Below, piece by piece: positions 52,501 through 64,000 of a stretch of DNA of 64,000 nucleotides. The stretch spans positions 1,426,001-1,490,000 of the forward strand of contig JALIGW010000059.1 of the NCBI GenBank assembly GCA_023053685.1, written 5' to 3'. Every line of letters starts with the position of its first letter. Positions within the stretch are counted from its first letter, which is position 1. The translations under genes were made by a program, and so were the position numbers. The stretch is from Diadophis punctatus similis. Its lineage: Eukaryota > Chordata > Lepidosauria > Squamata > Dipsadidae. The notes beneath the pieces are model-generated. The model saw nothing but the letters and a program-made list of their open reading frames with translations. It ran no database searches and was not told where the DNA came from.

Positions 52501-53354
52501 AAAAGAAACACATATTCATGTTCCCAGGGTCTGGAAAGCCAAATTCTCACACCATTTTCAGATCCGAGCTTTCCCTGAGGAATTAGCCCAAGGCGTTTCT
52601 CAGAATTTGCCATAGAACTCAATTATAACAGAAAACTTCACTTTTGACACAGAGCTCAGAAATGAAATAGAAACACATATTCTTTCTTCCCTAGGCTCTG
52701 GAAAGACAAAATCTCACACAATTTTCAGATCCGAGCTTTCACTGAGGAGTTAGCCCAAGCCTTATCATAGAGTTTACCTTACGACTCAATTCAGCCCGAA
52801 AACCTCACTTTTGACACAGAGCTCAGAAATGAAAAAGAAACACATATCCATGTTCCGCAGGGTATGGAAAACCGAATTCCCACACCATTTACCGATCCGA
52901 GCATTCCCTGAGGAATTAGCCCAAGCCGTATCATAGAATTTACCTTACGACTCAATTCAGCCCGAAAACCTCACTTTTGACCCAGAGCTCAGAAATGAAA
53001 AAGAAACACATATCCATGTTCCCCAGGGTCTGGAAAGGCAAAATCTCACAAAATTTTCAGATCCAAGCATTCCCTGAGGAATTAGCCCAAGCCGTATCAT
53101 AGAATTTACCTTACGACTCAATTCAGCCTGAAAACCTCTCTTTTGACACAGAGCTCAGAAATCAAAAAGAAACACATATCCATGTTCCCCAGGGTATGGA
53201 AAGCCGAATTCCCACACCATTTGCAGATCTGAGCTTTCCCTGAGGACTTAGCCCAAGGCGTTTCTCAGAATTTGCCATAGAACTCAATTCAGCCCGAAAA
53301 CCTCACTTTTGACATAGAGCTCAGAAATGAAAAAGAAACACATATCCATGTTCC
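46055..53354. repeat. 44-monomer (7,300-bp) tandem block, copy 1
   Basis: Every landmark I compared recurs 7,300 bp later: ATTCATATTCC (47209, 54509), TCTCACATAATT (48232, 55532), AACAAAAAAC (about 49312, 56612), CTCAATTTTTAGAC (about 51625, 58925), CCCCAGGCTATGG (52192, 59492). The offset is 44 x 166 minus 4. Left of 46055 the copies differ (TTCACCAGGG against TTCCCCAGGG). Confidence 0.9.
48399..49460. repeat. block duplicated from 45412-46473, right copy
   Basis: Partner at an 18-monomer offset. It lies inside the 7,300-bp block and so occurs again at 55699-56760. It shows that the 44-monomer unit itself was assembled from earlier duplications. Confidence 0.72.
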
Positions 53355-56300
53355 CCAGGGTGTGGAAAGCCAAATTACCACACCATTTTCAGGTCCGAGT
53401 TTTCCCTGAGGAATTAGCCCAAGCCGTATCTCATAATTTGCCTTAGGACTCAATTATAACAGAAAACTTCACTTTTGACACAGAGCTCAGAAATGAAAAA
53501 GAAACACATATTCATGTTCTCCAGGGTCTGGAAAGCCGAATTCTGACACCATTTTCAGATCCGAGCTCTCCCTGAGGAATTAGCCCAAGGCGTTTCTCAG
53601 AATTTGCCATAGAACTCAATTATAACAGAAAACTTCACTTTTGACACAGAGCTCAGAAATGAAATAGAAACACATATTCTTGTTCCCTAGGCTCTGGAAA
53701 GACAAAATCTCACACAATTTTCAGATCCGAGCTTTCCCTGAGGAGTTAGCCCAAGCCTTATCATAGAATTTGCCTTAGAACTCAATTCAGCCAGAAAACT
53801 TCCCTTTTGACACAGAGCTCAGAAATGAAATAGAAACACATATTCATGTTCCCAGGGTCTGGAAAGCCGAAATCTCACAAAATTTTCAGATCCAAGCATT
53901 CCCTGAGGAATTAGCCCAAGCCGTATCATAGAATTTACCTTACGACTCAATTCAGCCCGAAAACCTCACTTTTGACATAGAGCTCAGAAATGAAAAACAA
54001 ACACATATCCATGTTCCCCAGGGTATGGAAAGCCGAATTCCCACACCATTTGCAGATCCGAGCTTTCCCTGAGGACTTAGCCCAAAGCGTTTCTCAGAAT
54101 TTGCCATAGAACTCAATTCAGCCCGAAAACCTCACTTTTGACATAGAGCTCAGAAATGAAAAACAAACACATATCCATGTTCCCCAGGGTGTGGAAAGCC
54201 AAATTACCACACCATTTTCAGGTCCGAGTTTTCCCTGAGGAATTAGCCCAAGCCGTATCTCATAATTTGCCTTAGGACTCAATTATAACAGAAAACTTCA
54301 CTTTTGACACATAGCTCAGAAATGAAAAAGAAACACATATTCATGTTCTCCAGGGTCTGGAAAGCTGAATTCTCACACCATTTTCAGATCTGAGCTTTCC
54401 CTGCGGAGTTAGCCCAAGCCGTATCTCATAATTTGCCTTAGGATTCAATTCAACCAGAAAACTTCACTTTTGACACAGAGCTCAGAAATGAAAAAGAAAC
54501 ACATATTCATATTCCCCAGGGTCTGGAAAGCCAAAATCTCACAAAATTTTCAGATCCAAGCATTCCCTGAGGAATTAGCCCAAGCCGTATCATAGAATTT
54601 ACCTTACGACTCAATTCAGCCCGAAAACCTCTCTTTTGACACAGAGCTCAGAAATCAAAAAGAAACACATATCCATGTTCCCCAGGGTATGGAAAGCCGA
54701 ATTCCCACACCATTTGCAGATCCGAGCTTTCCCTGAGGACTTAGCCCAAGGCGTTTCTCAGAATTTGCCATAGAACTCAATTCAGCCCGAAAACCTCACT
54801 TTTGACATAGAGCTCAGAAATGAAAAACAAACACATATCCATGTTCCCCAGGGTGTGGAAAGCCAAATTACCACACCATTTTCAGGTCCGAGTTTTCCCT
54901 GAGGAATTAGCCCAAGCCGTATCTCATAATTTGCCTTAGGACTCAATTATAACAGAAAACTTCACTTTTGACACAGAGCTCAGAAATGAAAAAGAAACAC
55001 ATATTCATGTTCTCCAGGGTCTGGAAAGCCGAATTCTGACACCATTTTCAGATCCGAGCTTTCCCTGAGGAGTTAGCCCAAGGCGTTTCTCAGAATTTGC
55101 CATAGAACTCAATTCAGCCCGAAAACCTCACTTTTGACACAGAGCTCAGAAATGAAAAAGAAACACATATTCCTGTTCCCAAGGGTTCGGAAAGCCAAAT
55201 TTTCACACCATATTCAGATCCGAGCTTTCCCTGAGGAGTTAGCCCAAGGCGTATCATAGAATTTACTTTAAGACTCAATTCACCCCGAAAACCTCACTGT
55301 TGACACAGAGCTCAGAAATGAAAAAGAAACACATATTCATGTTCTCCAGGGTCTGGAAAGCCAAATTCTGACACCATTTTCAGATCCGAGCTCTCCCTGA
55401 GGAATTAGCCCAAGGCGTTTCTCAGAATTTGCCATAGAACTCAATTATAACAGAAAACTTCACTTTTGACACAGAGCTCAGAAATGAAATAGAAACACAT
55501 ATTCTTGTTCCCTAGGCTCTGGAAAGACAAAATCTCACATAATTTTCAGATCCGAGCTTTCCCTGAGGAGTTAGCCCAAGCCTTATCATAGAATTTGCCT
55601 TAGAACTCAATTCAGCCAGAAAACTTCCCTTTTGACACAGAGCTCAGAAATGAAAAAGAAACACATATCCATGTTCCGCAGGGTATGGAAAACCGAATTC
55701 CCACACCATTTACCGATCCGAGCATTCCCTGAGGAATTAGCCCAAGCCGTATCATAGAATTTACCTTACGACTCAATTCAGCCCGAAAACCTCACTTTTG
55801 ACACAGAGCTCAGAAATGAAAAAGAAACACATATTCATGTTCCCCAGGGTCTGGAAAGCCAAAATCTCACAAAATTTTCAGATCCAAGCATTCCCTGAGG
55901 AATTAGCCCAAGCCGTATCATAGAATTTACCTTACGACTCAATTCAGCCCGAAAACCTCTCTTTTGACACAGAGCTCAGAAATCAAAAAGAAACACATAT
56001 CCATGTTCCCCAGGGTATGGAAAGCCGAATTCCCACACCATTTGCAGATCTGAGCTTTCCCTGAGGACTTAGCCCAAGGCGTTTCTCAGAATTTGCCATA
56101 GAACTCAATTCAGCCCGAAAACCTCACTTTTGACATAGAGCTCAGAAATGAAAAAGAAACACATATTCATGTTCCCCAGGGTCTGGAAAGCGAAAATCTC
56201 ACAAAATTTTCAGATCCAAGCATTCCCTGAGGACTTAGCCCAAGGCGTTTCTCAGAATTTGCCATAGAACTCAATTCAGCCCGAAAACCTCACTTTTGAC

Positions 56301-59300
56301 ATAGAGCTCAGAAATGAAAAACAAACACATATCCATGTTCACCAGGGTGTGGAAAGCCAAATTACCACACCATTTTCAGGTCCGAGTTTTCCCTGAGGAA
56401 TTAGCCCAAGCCGTATCTCATAATTTGCCTTAGGACTCAATTATAACAGAAAACTTCACTTTTGACACAGAGCTCAGAAATGAAAAAGAAACACATATTC
56501 ATGTTCTCCAGGGTCTGGAAAGCCGAATTCTGACACCATTTTCAGATCCGAGCTCTCCCTGAGGAATTAGCCCAAGGCGTTTCTCAGAATTTGCCATAGA
56601 ACTCAATTATAACAAAAAACTTCACTTTTGACACAGAGCTCAGAAATGAAATAGAAACACATATTCTTGTTCCCTAGGCTCTGGAAAGACAAAATCTCAC
56701 ACAATTTTCAGATCCGAGCTTTCCCTGAGGAGTTAGCCCAAGCCTTATCATAGAATTTGCCTTTGGACTCAATTCAGCCCGAAAACCTCACTTTTGACAC
56801 AGAGCTCAGAAATGAAAAAGAAACACATATCCATGTTCCGCAGGGTATGGAAAACCGAATTCCCACACCATTTACCGATCCGAGCATTCCCTGAGGAATT
56901 AGCCCAAGCCGTATCATAGAATTTACCTTACGACTCAATTCAGCCCGAAAACCTCACTTTTGACACAGAGCTCAGAAATGAAAAAGAAACACATATCCAT
57001 GTTCCCCAGGGTCTGGAAAGGCAAAATCTCACAAAATTTTCAGATCCAAGCATTCCCTGAGGAATTAGCCCAAGCCGTATCATAGAATTTACCTTACGAC
57101 TCAATTCAGCCCGAAAACCTCACTTTTGACACAGAGCTCAGAAATCAAAAAGAAACACATATCCATGTTCCCCAGGGTATGGAAAGCCGAATTCCCACAC
57201 CATTTGCAGATCTGAGCTTTCCCTGAGGACTTAGCCCAAGGCGTTTCTCAGAATTTGCCATAGAACTCAATTCAGCCCGAAAACCTCACTTTTGACATAG
57301 AGCTCAGAAATGAAAAAGAAACACATATTCATGTTCCCCAGGGTCTGGAAAGCGAAAATCTCACAAAATTTTCAGATCCAAGCATTCCCTGAGGAATTAG
57401 CCCAAGGCGTTTCTCAGAATTTGCCATAGAACTCAATTATAACAGAAAACTTCACTTTTGACACAGAGCTCAGAAATGAAATAGAAACACATATTCTTGT
57501 TCCCTAGGCTCTGGAAAGACAAAATCTCACACAATTTTCAGATCCGAGCTTTCCCTGAGGAGTTAGCCAAAGGCCTATCTCAGAATTTGCCATAGAAATC
57601 AATTCAGCCAGAAACTTCACTTTTGACACAGAGGTCAGAAATGAAAAAGAAACACATATCCATGTTCCCCAGGGTGTGGAAAGCCAAATTACCACACTAT
57701 TTTCAGCTCCTAGTTTTCCCTGAGGAATTAGCCAAAGCCGTATCTCATAATTTGCCTTAGGACTCAATTCAGCCAGAAAACTTCACTCTTGACACAGAGC
57801 TCAGAAATGAAAAAGAAATACATATTCATGTTAACTAGGGTCGGGAAAGCCAAATTTTCACACCATTTTCAGATCCGAGCATTCCCTGAGGAATTAGCCC
57901 AAGCCGTATCATAGAATTTACCTTACGACTCAATTCAGCCCGAAAACCTCTCTTTTGACACAGAGCTCAGAAATCAAAAAGAAACACATATCCATGTTCC
58001 CCAGGGTATGGAAAGCCGAATTCCCACACCATTTGCAGATCCGAGCTTTCCCTGAGGACTTAGCCCAAGGCGTTTCTCAGAATTTGCCATAGAACTCCAT
58101 TCAGCCCGAAAACCTCACTTTTGACACAGAGCTCAGAAATGAAAAATAAACACATATCCATGTTCCCCAGGGTGTGGAAAGCCAAATTACCACACCATTT
58201 TCAGGTCCGAGTTTTCCCTGAGGAATTAGCCCAAGCCGTATCTCATAATTTGCCTTAGGACTCAATTATAACAGAAAACTTCACTTTTGACACAGAGCTC
58301 AGAAATGAAAAAGAAACACATATTCATGTTCTCCAGGGTCTGGAAAGCCGAATTCTGACACCATTTTCAGATCCGAGCTTTCCCTGAGGAGTTAGCCCAA
58401 GGCGTTTCTCAGAATTTGCCATAGAACTCAATTCAGCCCGAAAACCTCACTTTTGACACAGAGCTCAGAAATGAAAAAGAAACACATATTCCTGTTCCCT
58501 AGGGTTCGGAAAGCCAAATTTTCACACCATATTCAGATCCGAGCTTTCCCTGAGGAGTTAGCCCAAGGCGTATCATAGAATTTACTTTAAGACTCAATTC
58601 ACCCCGAAAACCTCACTGTTGACACAGAGCTCAGAAATGAAAAAGAAACACAAATTCATGTTCCCTAGACTCTGGAAAGAAAAATCTCACACAATTTTTA
58701 GATCCGAACTTTCCCTGACGAGTTAGCCCAAGCCTTATCATAGAATTTGCCTTAGAACTCAATTCAGCCAGAAAACTTCCCTTTTGACACAGAGCTCAGA
58801 AATGAAAAAGAAACACATATTCATGTTCCCAGGGTCTGGAAAGCCAAATTCTCACACCATTTTCAGATCCGAGCTTTCCCTGAGGAATTAGCCCAAGGCG
58901 TTTCTCAGAATTTGCCATAGAACTCAATTTTTAGACAAAACTTCACTTTTGACACAGAGCTCAGAAATGAAAAAGAAACACATATCCATGTTCCCCAGGG
59001 TGTGGAAAGCCAAATTACCACACCATTTTCAGGTCCGAGTTTTCCCTGAGGAATTAGCCCAAGCCGTATCTCATAATTTGCCTTAGGACTCAATTATAAC
59101 AGAAAACTTCACTTTTGACACATAGCTCAGAAATGAAAAAGAAACACATATTCATGTTCTCCAGGGTCTGGAAAGCCGAATTCTGACACCATTTTCAGAT
59201 CCGAGCTTTCCCTGAGGAGTTAGCCCAAGGCGTTTCTCAGAATTTGCCATAGAACTCAATTCAGCCCGAAAACCTCACTTTTGACACAGAGCTCAGAAAT

Positions 59301-60654
59301 GAAAAAGAAACACATATTCCTGTTCCCTAGGGTTCGGAAAGCCAAATTCTCACACAATTTTCATATCCGAGCTTTCCCTGAGGAGTTAGCCCAAGCCTTA
59401 TCATAGAATTTGCCTTTGGACTCAATTCAGCCCGAAAACCTCACTTTTGACACAGAGCTCAGAAATGAAAAAGAAACACATATCCATGTTCCCCAGGCTA
59501 TGGAAAACCGAATTCCCACACCATTTGCCGATCCGAGCATTCCCTGAGGAATTAGCCCAAGCAGTATCATAGAATTTACCTTACGACTCAATTCAGCCCG
59601 AAAACCTCACTTTTGACACAGAGCTCAGAAATGAAAAAGAAACACATATCCATGTTCCCCAGGGTGTGGAAAGCCAAATTACCACACCATTTTCAGGTCC
59701 GAGTTTTCCCTGAGGAATTAGCCCAAGCCGTATCTCATAATTTGCCTTAGAACTCAATTCACCCAGAAAACTTCCCTTTTGACACAGAGCTCAGAAATGA
59801 AAAAGAAACACATATTCATGTTCCCAGGGTCTGGAAAGCCAAATTCTCACACCATTTTCAGATCCGAGCTTTCCCTGAGGAATTAGCCCAAGGCGTTTCT
59901 CAGAATTTGCCATAGAACTCAATTATAACAGAAAACTTCACTTTTGACACAGAGCTCAGAAATGAAATAGAAACACATATTCTTTCTTCCCTAGGCTCTG
60001 GAAAGACAAAATCTCACACAATTTTCAGATCCGAGCTTTCACTGAGGAGTTAGCCCAAGCCTTATCATAGAGTTTACCTTACGACTCAATTCAGCCCGAA
60101 AACCTCACTTTTGACACAGAGCTCAGAAATGAAAAAGAAACACATATCCATGTTCCGCAGGGTATGGAAAACCGAATTCCCACACCATTTACCGATCCGA
60201 GCATTCCCTGAGGAATTAGCCCAAGCCGTATCATAGAATTTACCTTACGACTCAATTCAGCCCGAAAACCTCACTTTTGACCCAGAGCTCAGAAATGAAA
60301 AAGAAACACATATCCATGTTCCCCAGGGTCTGGAAAGGCAAAATCTCACAAAATTTTCAGATCCAAGCATTCCCTGAGGAATTAGCCCAAGCCGTATCAT
60401 AGAATTTACCTTACGACTCAATTCAGCCTGAAAACCTCTCTTTTGACACAGAGCTCAGAAATCAAAAAGAAACACATATCCATGTTCCCCAGGGTATGGA
60501 AAGCCGAATTCCCACACCATTTGCAGATCTGAGCTTTCCCTGAGGACTTAGCCCAAGGCGTTTCTCAGAATTTGCCATAGAACTCAATTCAGCCCGAAAA
60601 CCTCACTTTTGACATAGAGCTCAGAAATGAAAAAGAAACACATATCCATGTTCC
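53355..60654. repeat. 44-monomer (7,300-bp) tandem block, copy 2
   Basis: Second copy of 46055-53354; I saw no mismatch at the places compared. The match continues as a partial third copy to about 60780, where CACATAGCTCAG replaces CACAGAGCTCAG. Near-perfect identity over 7.3 kb means a very recent duplication or, less likely, an assembly duplication. Confidence 0.9.
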
Positions 60655-61389
60655 CCAGGGTGTGGAAAGCCAAATTACCACACCATTTTCAGGTCCGAGT
60701 TTTCCCTGAGGAATTAGCCCAAGCCGTATCTCATAATTTGCCTTAGGACTCAATTATAACAGAAAACTTCACTTTTGACACATAGCTCAGAAATGAAAAA
60801 GAAACACATATTCATGTTCTCCAGGGTCTGGAAAGCTGAATTCTCACACCATTTTCAGATCTGAGCTTTCCCTGCGGAGTTAGCCCAAGCCGTATCTCAT
60901 AATTTGCCTTAGGATTCAATTCAACCAGAAAACTTCACTTTTGACACAGAGCTCAGAAATGAAAGAGAAACACATATTCATGTTCCCCAGGGTCTGGAAA
61001 GCCAAAATCTCACAAAATTTTCAGATCCAAGCATTCCCTGAGGAATTAGCCCAAGCCGTATCATAGAATTTACCTTACGACTCAATTCAGCCCGAAAACC
61101 TCTGTTTTGACACAGAGCTCAGAAATCAAAAAGAAACACATATCCATGTTCCCCAGGGTATGGAAAGCCGAATTCCCACACCATTTGCAGATCCGAGCTT
61201 TCCCTGAGGACTTAGCCCAAGGCGTTTCTCAGAATTTGCCATAGAACTCAATTCAGCCCGAAAACCTCACTTTTGACATAGAGCTCAGAAATGAAAAACA
61301 AACACATATCCATGTTCCCCAGGGTGTGGAAAGCCAAATTACCACACCATTTTCAGGTCCGAGTTTTCCCTGAGGAATTAGCCCAAGCC
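60655..61389. repeat. junction segment matching 37425-38159
   Basis: Follows the order of 37425-38159 (and its tandem copy near 41407-42141) at an offset of 23,230 bp, including GAAAGAGAAACAC and CCTCTGTTTTGAC. At about 61394 it switches from a TCTCATAATTTGCC continuation to TCATAGAATTTACC and joins the block shared with 43967-46577. Confidence 0.75.
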
Positions 61390-64000
61390 GTATCATAGAA
61401 TTTACCTTACGACTCAATTCAGCCCGAAAACCTCACTTTTGACACATAGCTCAGAAATGAAAAAGAAACACATATTCATGTTCTCCAGGGTCTGGAAAGC
61501 CGAATTCTGACACCATTTTCAGATCCGAGCTTTCCCTGAGGAGTTAGCCCAAGGCGTTTCTCAGAATTTGCCATAGAACTCAATTCAGCCCGAAAACCTC
61601 ACTTTTGACACAGAGCTCAGAAATGAAAAAGAAACACATATTCCTGTTCCCTAGGGTTCGGAAAGCCAAATTCTCACACAATTTTCATATCCGAGCTTTC
61701 CCTGAGGAGTTAGCCCAAGCCTTATCATAGAATTTGCCTTTGGACTCAATTCAGCCCGAAAACCTCACTTTTGACACAGAGCTCAGAAATGAAAAAGAAA
61801 CACATATCCATGTTCCCCAGGGTATGGAAAACCGAATTCCCACACCATTTGCCGATCCGAGCATTCCCTGAGGAATTAGCCCAAGCAGTATCATAGAATT
61901 TACCTTACGACTCAATTCAGCCCGAAAACCTCACTTTTGACACAGAGCTCAGAAATGAAAAAGAAACACATATCCATGTTCCCCAAGGTATGGAAAGCCG
62001 AATTCCCACACCATTTGCAGATCCGAGCTTTCCCTGAGGACTTAGCCCAAGGCGTTTCTCAGAATTTGCCATAGAACTCAATTCAGCCCGAAAAACTCAA
62101 TTTTGACATAGAGCTCAGAAATGAAAAACAAACACATATCCATGTTCCCCAGGGTGTGGAAAGCCAAATTACCACACCATTTTCAGGTCCGAGTTTTCCC
62201 TGAGGAATTAGCCCAAGCCGTATCTCATAATTTGCCTTAGAACTCAATTCACCCAGAAAACTTCCCTTTTGACACAGAGCTCAGAAATGAAATAGAAACA
62301 CATATTCTTTCTTCCCTAGGCTCTGGAAAGACAAAATCTCACACAATTTTCAGATCCGAGCTTTCACTGAGGAGTTAGCCCAAGCCTTATCATAGAATTT
62401 GCCTTTGCACTCAATTCAGCCCGAAAACCTCACTTTTGACACAGAGCTCAGAAATGAAAAAGAAACACATATCCATGTTCCGCAGGGTATGGAAAACCGA
62501 ATTCCCACACCATTTACCGATCCGAGCATTCCCTGAGGAATTAGCCCAAGCCGTATCATAGAATTTACCTTACGACTCAATTCAGCCCGAAAACCTCACT
62601 TTTGACACAGAGCTCAGAAATGAAAAAGAAACACATATCCATGTTCCCCAGGGTCTGGAAAGGCAAAATCTCACAAAATTTTCAGATCCAAGCATTCCCT
62701 GAGGAATTAGCCCAAGCCGTATCATAGAATTTACCTTACGACTCAATTCAGCCTGAAAACCTCTCTTTTGACACAGAGCTCAGAAATCAAAAAGAAACAC
62801 ATATCCATGTTCCCCAGGGTATGGAAAGCCGAATTCCCACACCATTTACCGATCCGAGCATTCCCTGAGGAATTAGCCCAAGCCGTATCATAGAATTTAC
62901 CTTACGACTCAATTCAGCCCGAAAACCTCACTTTTGACACAGAGCTCAGAAATGAAAAAGAAACACATATTCATGTTCCCCAGGGTCTGGAAAGCCAAAA
63001 TCTCACAAAATTTTCAGATCCAAGCATTCCCTGAGGAATTAGCCCAAGCCGTATCATAGAATTTACCTTACGACTCAATTCAGCCCGAAAACCTCTCTTT
63101 TGACACAGAGCTCAGAAATCAAAAAGAAACACATATCCATGTTCCCCAGGGTATGGAAAGCCGAATTCCCACACCATTTGCAGATCTGAGCTTTCCCTGA
63201 GGACTTAGCCCAAGGCGTTTCTCAGAATTTGCCATAGAACTCAATTCAGCCCGAAAACCTCACTTTTGACATAGAGCTCAGAAATGAAAAAGAAACACAT
63301 ATTCATGTTCCCCAGGGTCTGGAAAGCAAAAATCTCACAAAATTTTCAGATCCAAGCATTCCCTGAGGACTTAGCCCAAGGCGTTTCTCAGAATTTGCCA
63401 TAGAACTCAATTCAGCCCGAAAACCTCACTTTTGACATAGAGCTCAGAAATGAAAAACAAACACATATCCATGTTCACCAGGGTGTGGAAAGCCAAATTA
63501 CCACACCATTTTCAGGTCCGAGTTTTCCCTGAGGAATTAGCCCAAGCCGTATCTCATAATTTGCCTTAGGACTCAATTATAACAGAAAACTTCACTTTTG
63601 ACACAGAGCTCAGAAATGAAAAAGAAACACATATTCATGTTCTCCAGGGTCTGGAAAGCCGAATTCTGACACCATTTTCAGATCCGAGCTCTCCCTGAGG
63701 AATTAGCCCAAGGCGTTTCTCAGAATTTGCCATAGAACTCAATTATAACAGAAAACTTCACTTTTGACACAGAGCTCAGAAATGAAATAGAAACACATAT
63801 TCTTGTTCCCTAGGCTCTGGAAAGACAAAATCTCACACAATTTTCAGATCCGAGCTTTCCCTGAGGAGTTAGCCCAAGCCTTATCATAGAATTTGCCTTA
63901 GAACTCAATTCAGCCAGAAAACTTCCCTTTTGACACAGAGCTCAGAAATGAAATAGAAACACATATTCATGTTCCCAGGGTCTGGAAAGCCGAAATCTCA
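61390..64000. repeat. 2.6-kb block shared with 43967-46577, right copy (cut by window end)
   Basis: Matches 43967-46577 throughout at an offset of 17,423 bp. Because the left copy leads straight into the 7,300-bp tandem pair, the sequence beyond 64000 probably enters another copy of that block; this is inference. Confidence 0.85.

Larger units (their letters stand above)
1..64000. repeat. 166-bp tandem satellite array filling the window
   Basis: The motif CTTTTGACACAGAGCTCAG (or a one- or two-base variant) recurs about every 166 bases from the first line to the last, always on the + strand; successive occurrences near the left end are 164, 166, 166 and 166 bp apart. I saw no reverse-oriented monomer and no sequence that is not satellite. 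The array holds about 385 monomers and continues past both window ends. It is typical of eukaryotic centromeric or pericentromeric heterochromatin, but that location is inferred. The family is not one I recognise. The short open frames present are satellite read-through, not genes. Confidence 0.98.

Noticed and set aside
1..64000. CENP-B box
   Set aside because: I checked the recurring TTCGG (as in CTAGGGTTCGGAAAGCC) and CCCGAAAAC sites against the canonical 17-bp pattern. The required A (or T on the other strand) and distal CGGG do not line up. A degenerate box cannot be excluded.
1..64000. Primate alpha satellite
   Set aside because: The unit is 166 bp, not 171, and I see no resemblance to the alphoid monomer landmarks I know.
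1..64000. CRISPR array
   Set aside because: The repeats are contiguous 166-bp units; there are no unique spacers between short repeats and no cas-like frames.
1..64000. tRNA or Pol III control boxes suggested by GTTCGG
   Set aside because: No B-box consensus and no cloverleaf potential around the motif; it is one monomer variant.
1..64000. Transposon or viral insertion between monomers
   Set aside because: Monomer spacing never departs from multiples of about 166 bp by more than a few bases, so no insertion larger than 5 bp was found by eye.

Overview
The whole 64 kb window is one uninterrupted tandem satellite DNA array. I find no gene, RNA gene, transposon, unique-sequence island or flank. 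The unit is 166 bp; a monomer counted by hand (330-495) is exactly 166 bp and about 43% G+C, so the window holds roughly 385 monomers. All are head to tail in one orientation. Sequence of this kind points to a eukaryotic pericentromeric, centromeric or other heterochromatic block. Monomer variants often differ by C-to-T or G-to-A changes at CpG, which suggests a genome that methylates CpG (for example a vertebrate or plant). I do not recognise the satellite family and cannot name the organism. It is not the 171-bp primate alpha satellite, and I found no canonical CENP-B box.

The structure lies at higher scales. Monomers fall into recurring variant types, and strings of variants have been copied as blocks. 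From left to right: 1-6146 is a mosaic with a 4-monomer tandem duplication (3948-5215) and an 18-monomer-offset duplicate. 6147-10007 is a tandem pair of a 1,989-bp (12-monomer) unit, with a partial third copy at 10300-11104. 10200-19735 is a true higher-order repeat: three full 2,658-bp (16-monomer) units and a rearranged fourth. 19736-27046 is a mosaic that contains a displaced piece of that repeat. 27047-34935 is a 24-monomer pair (offset 3,998 bp) in which one copy has an extra monomer. 34240-42234 is a second 24-monomer pair (offset 3,982 bp) overlapping the end of the first. 42235-46054 is mosaic. 46055-60654 is a pair of 7,300-bp (44-monomer) blocks with no mismatch seen at the places compared. 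61390-64000 repeats 43967-46577 at an offset of 17,423 bp and runs off the window end.

Every block offset equals a whole number of 166-bp monomers plus or minus the known small indels (a 5-bp insertion and 1-bp deletions). The array has therefore kept strict register while expanding, as expected of unequal exchange or replication-based amplification. No genes work together here; any function would be structural (chromatin, centromere) or through satellite transcripts, and nothing in the sequence demonstrates either.
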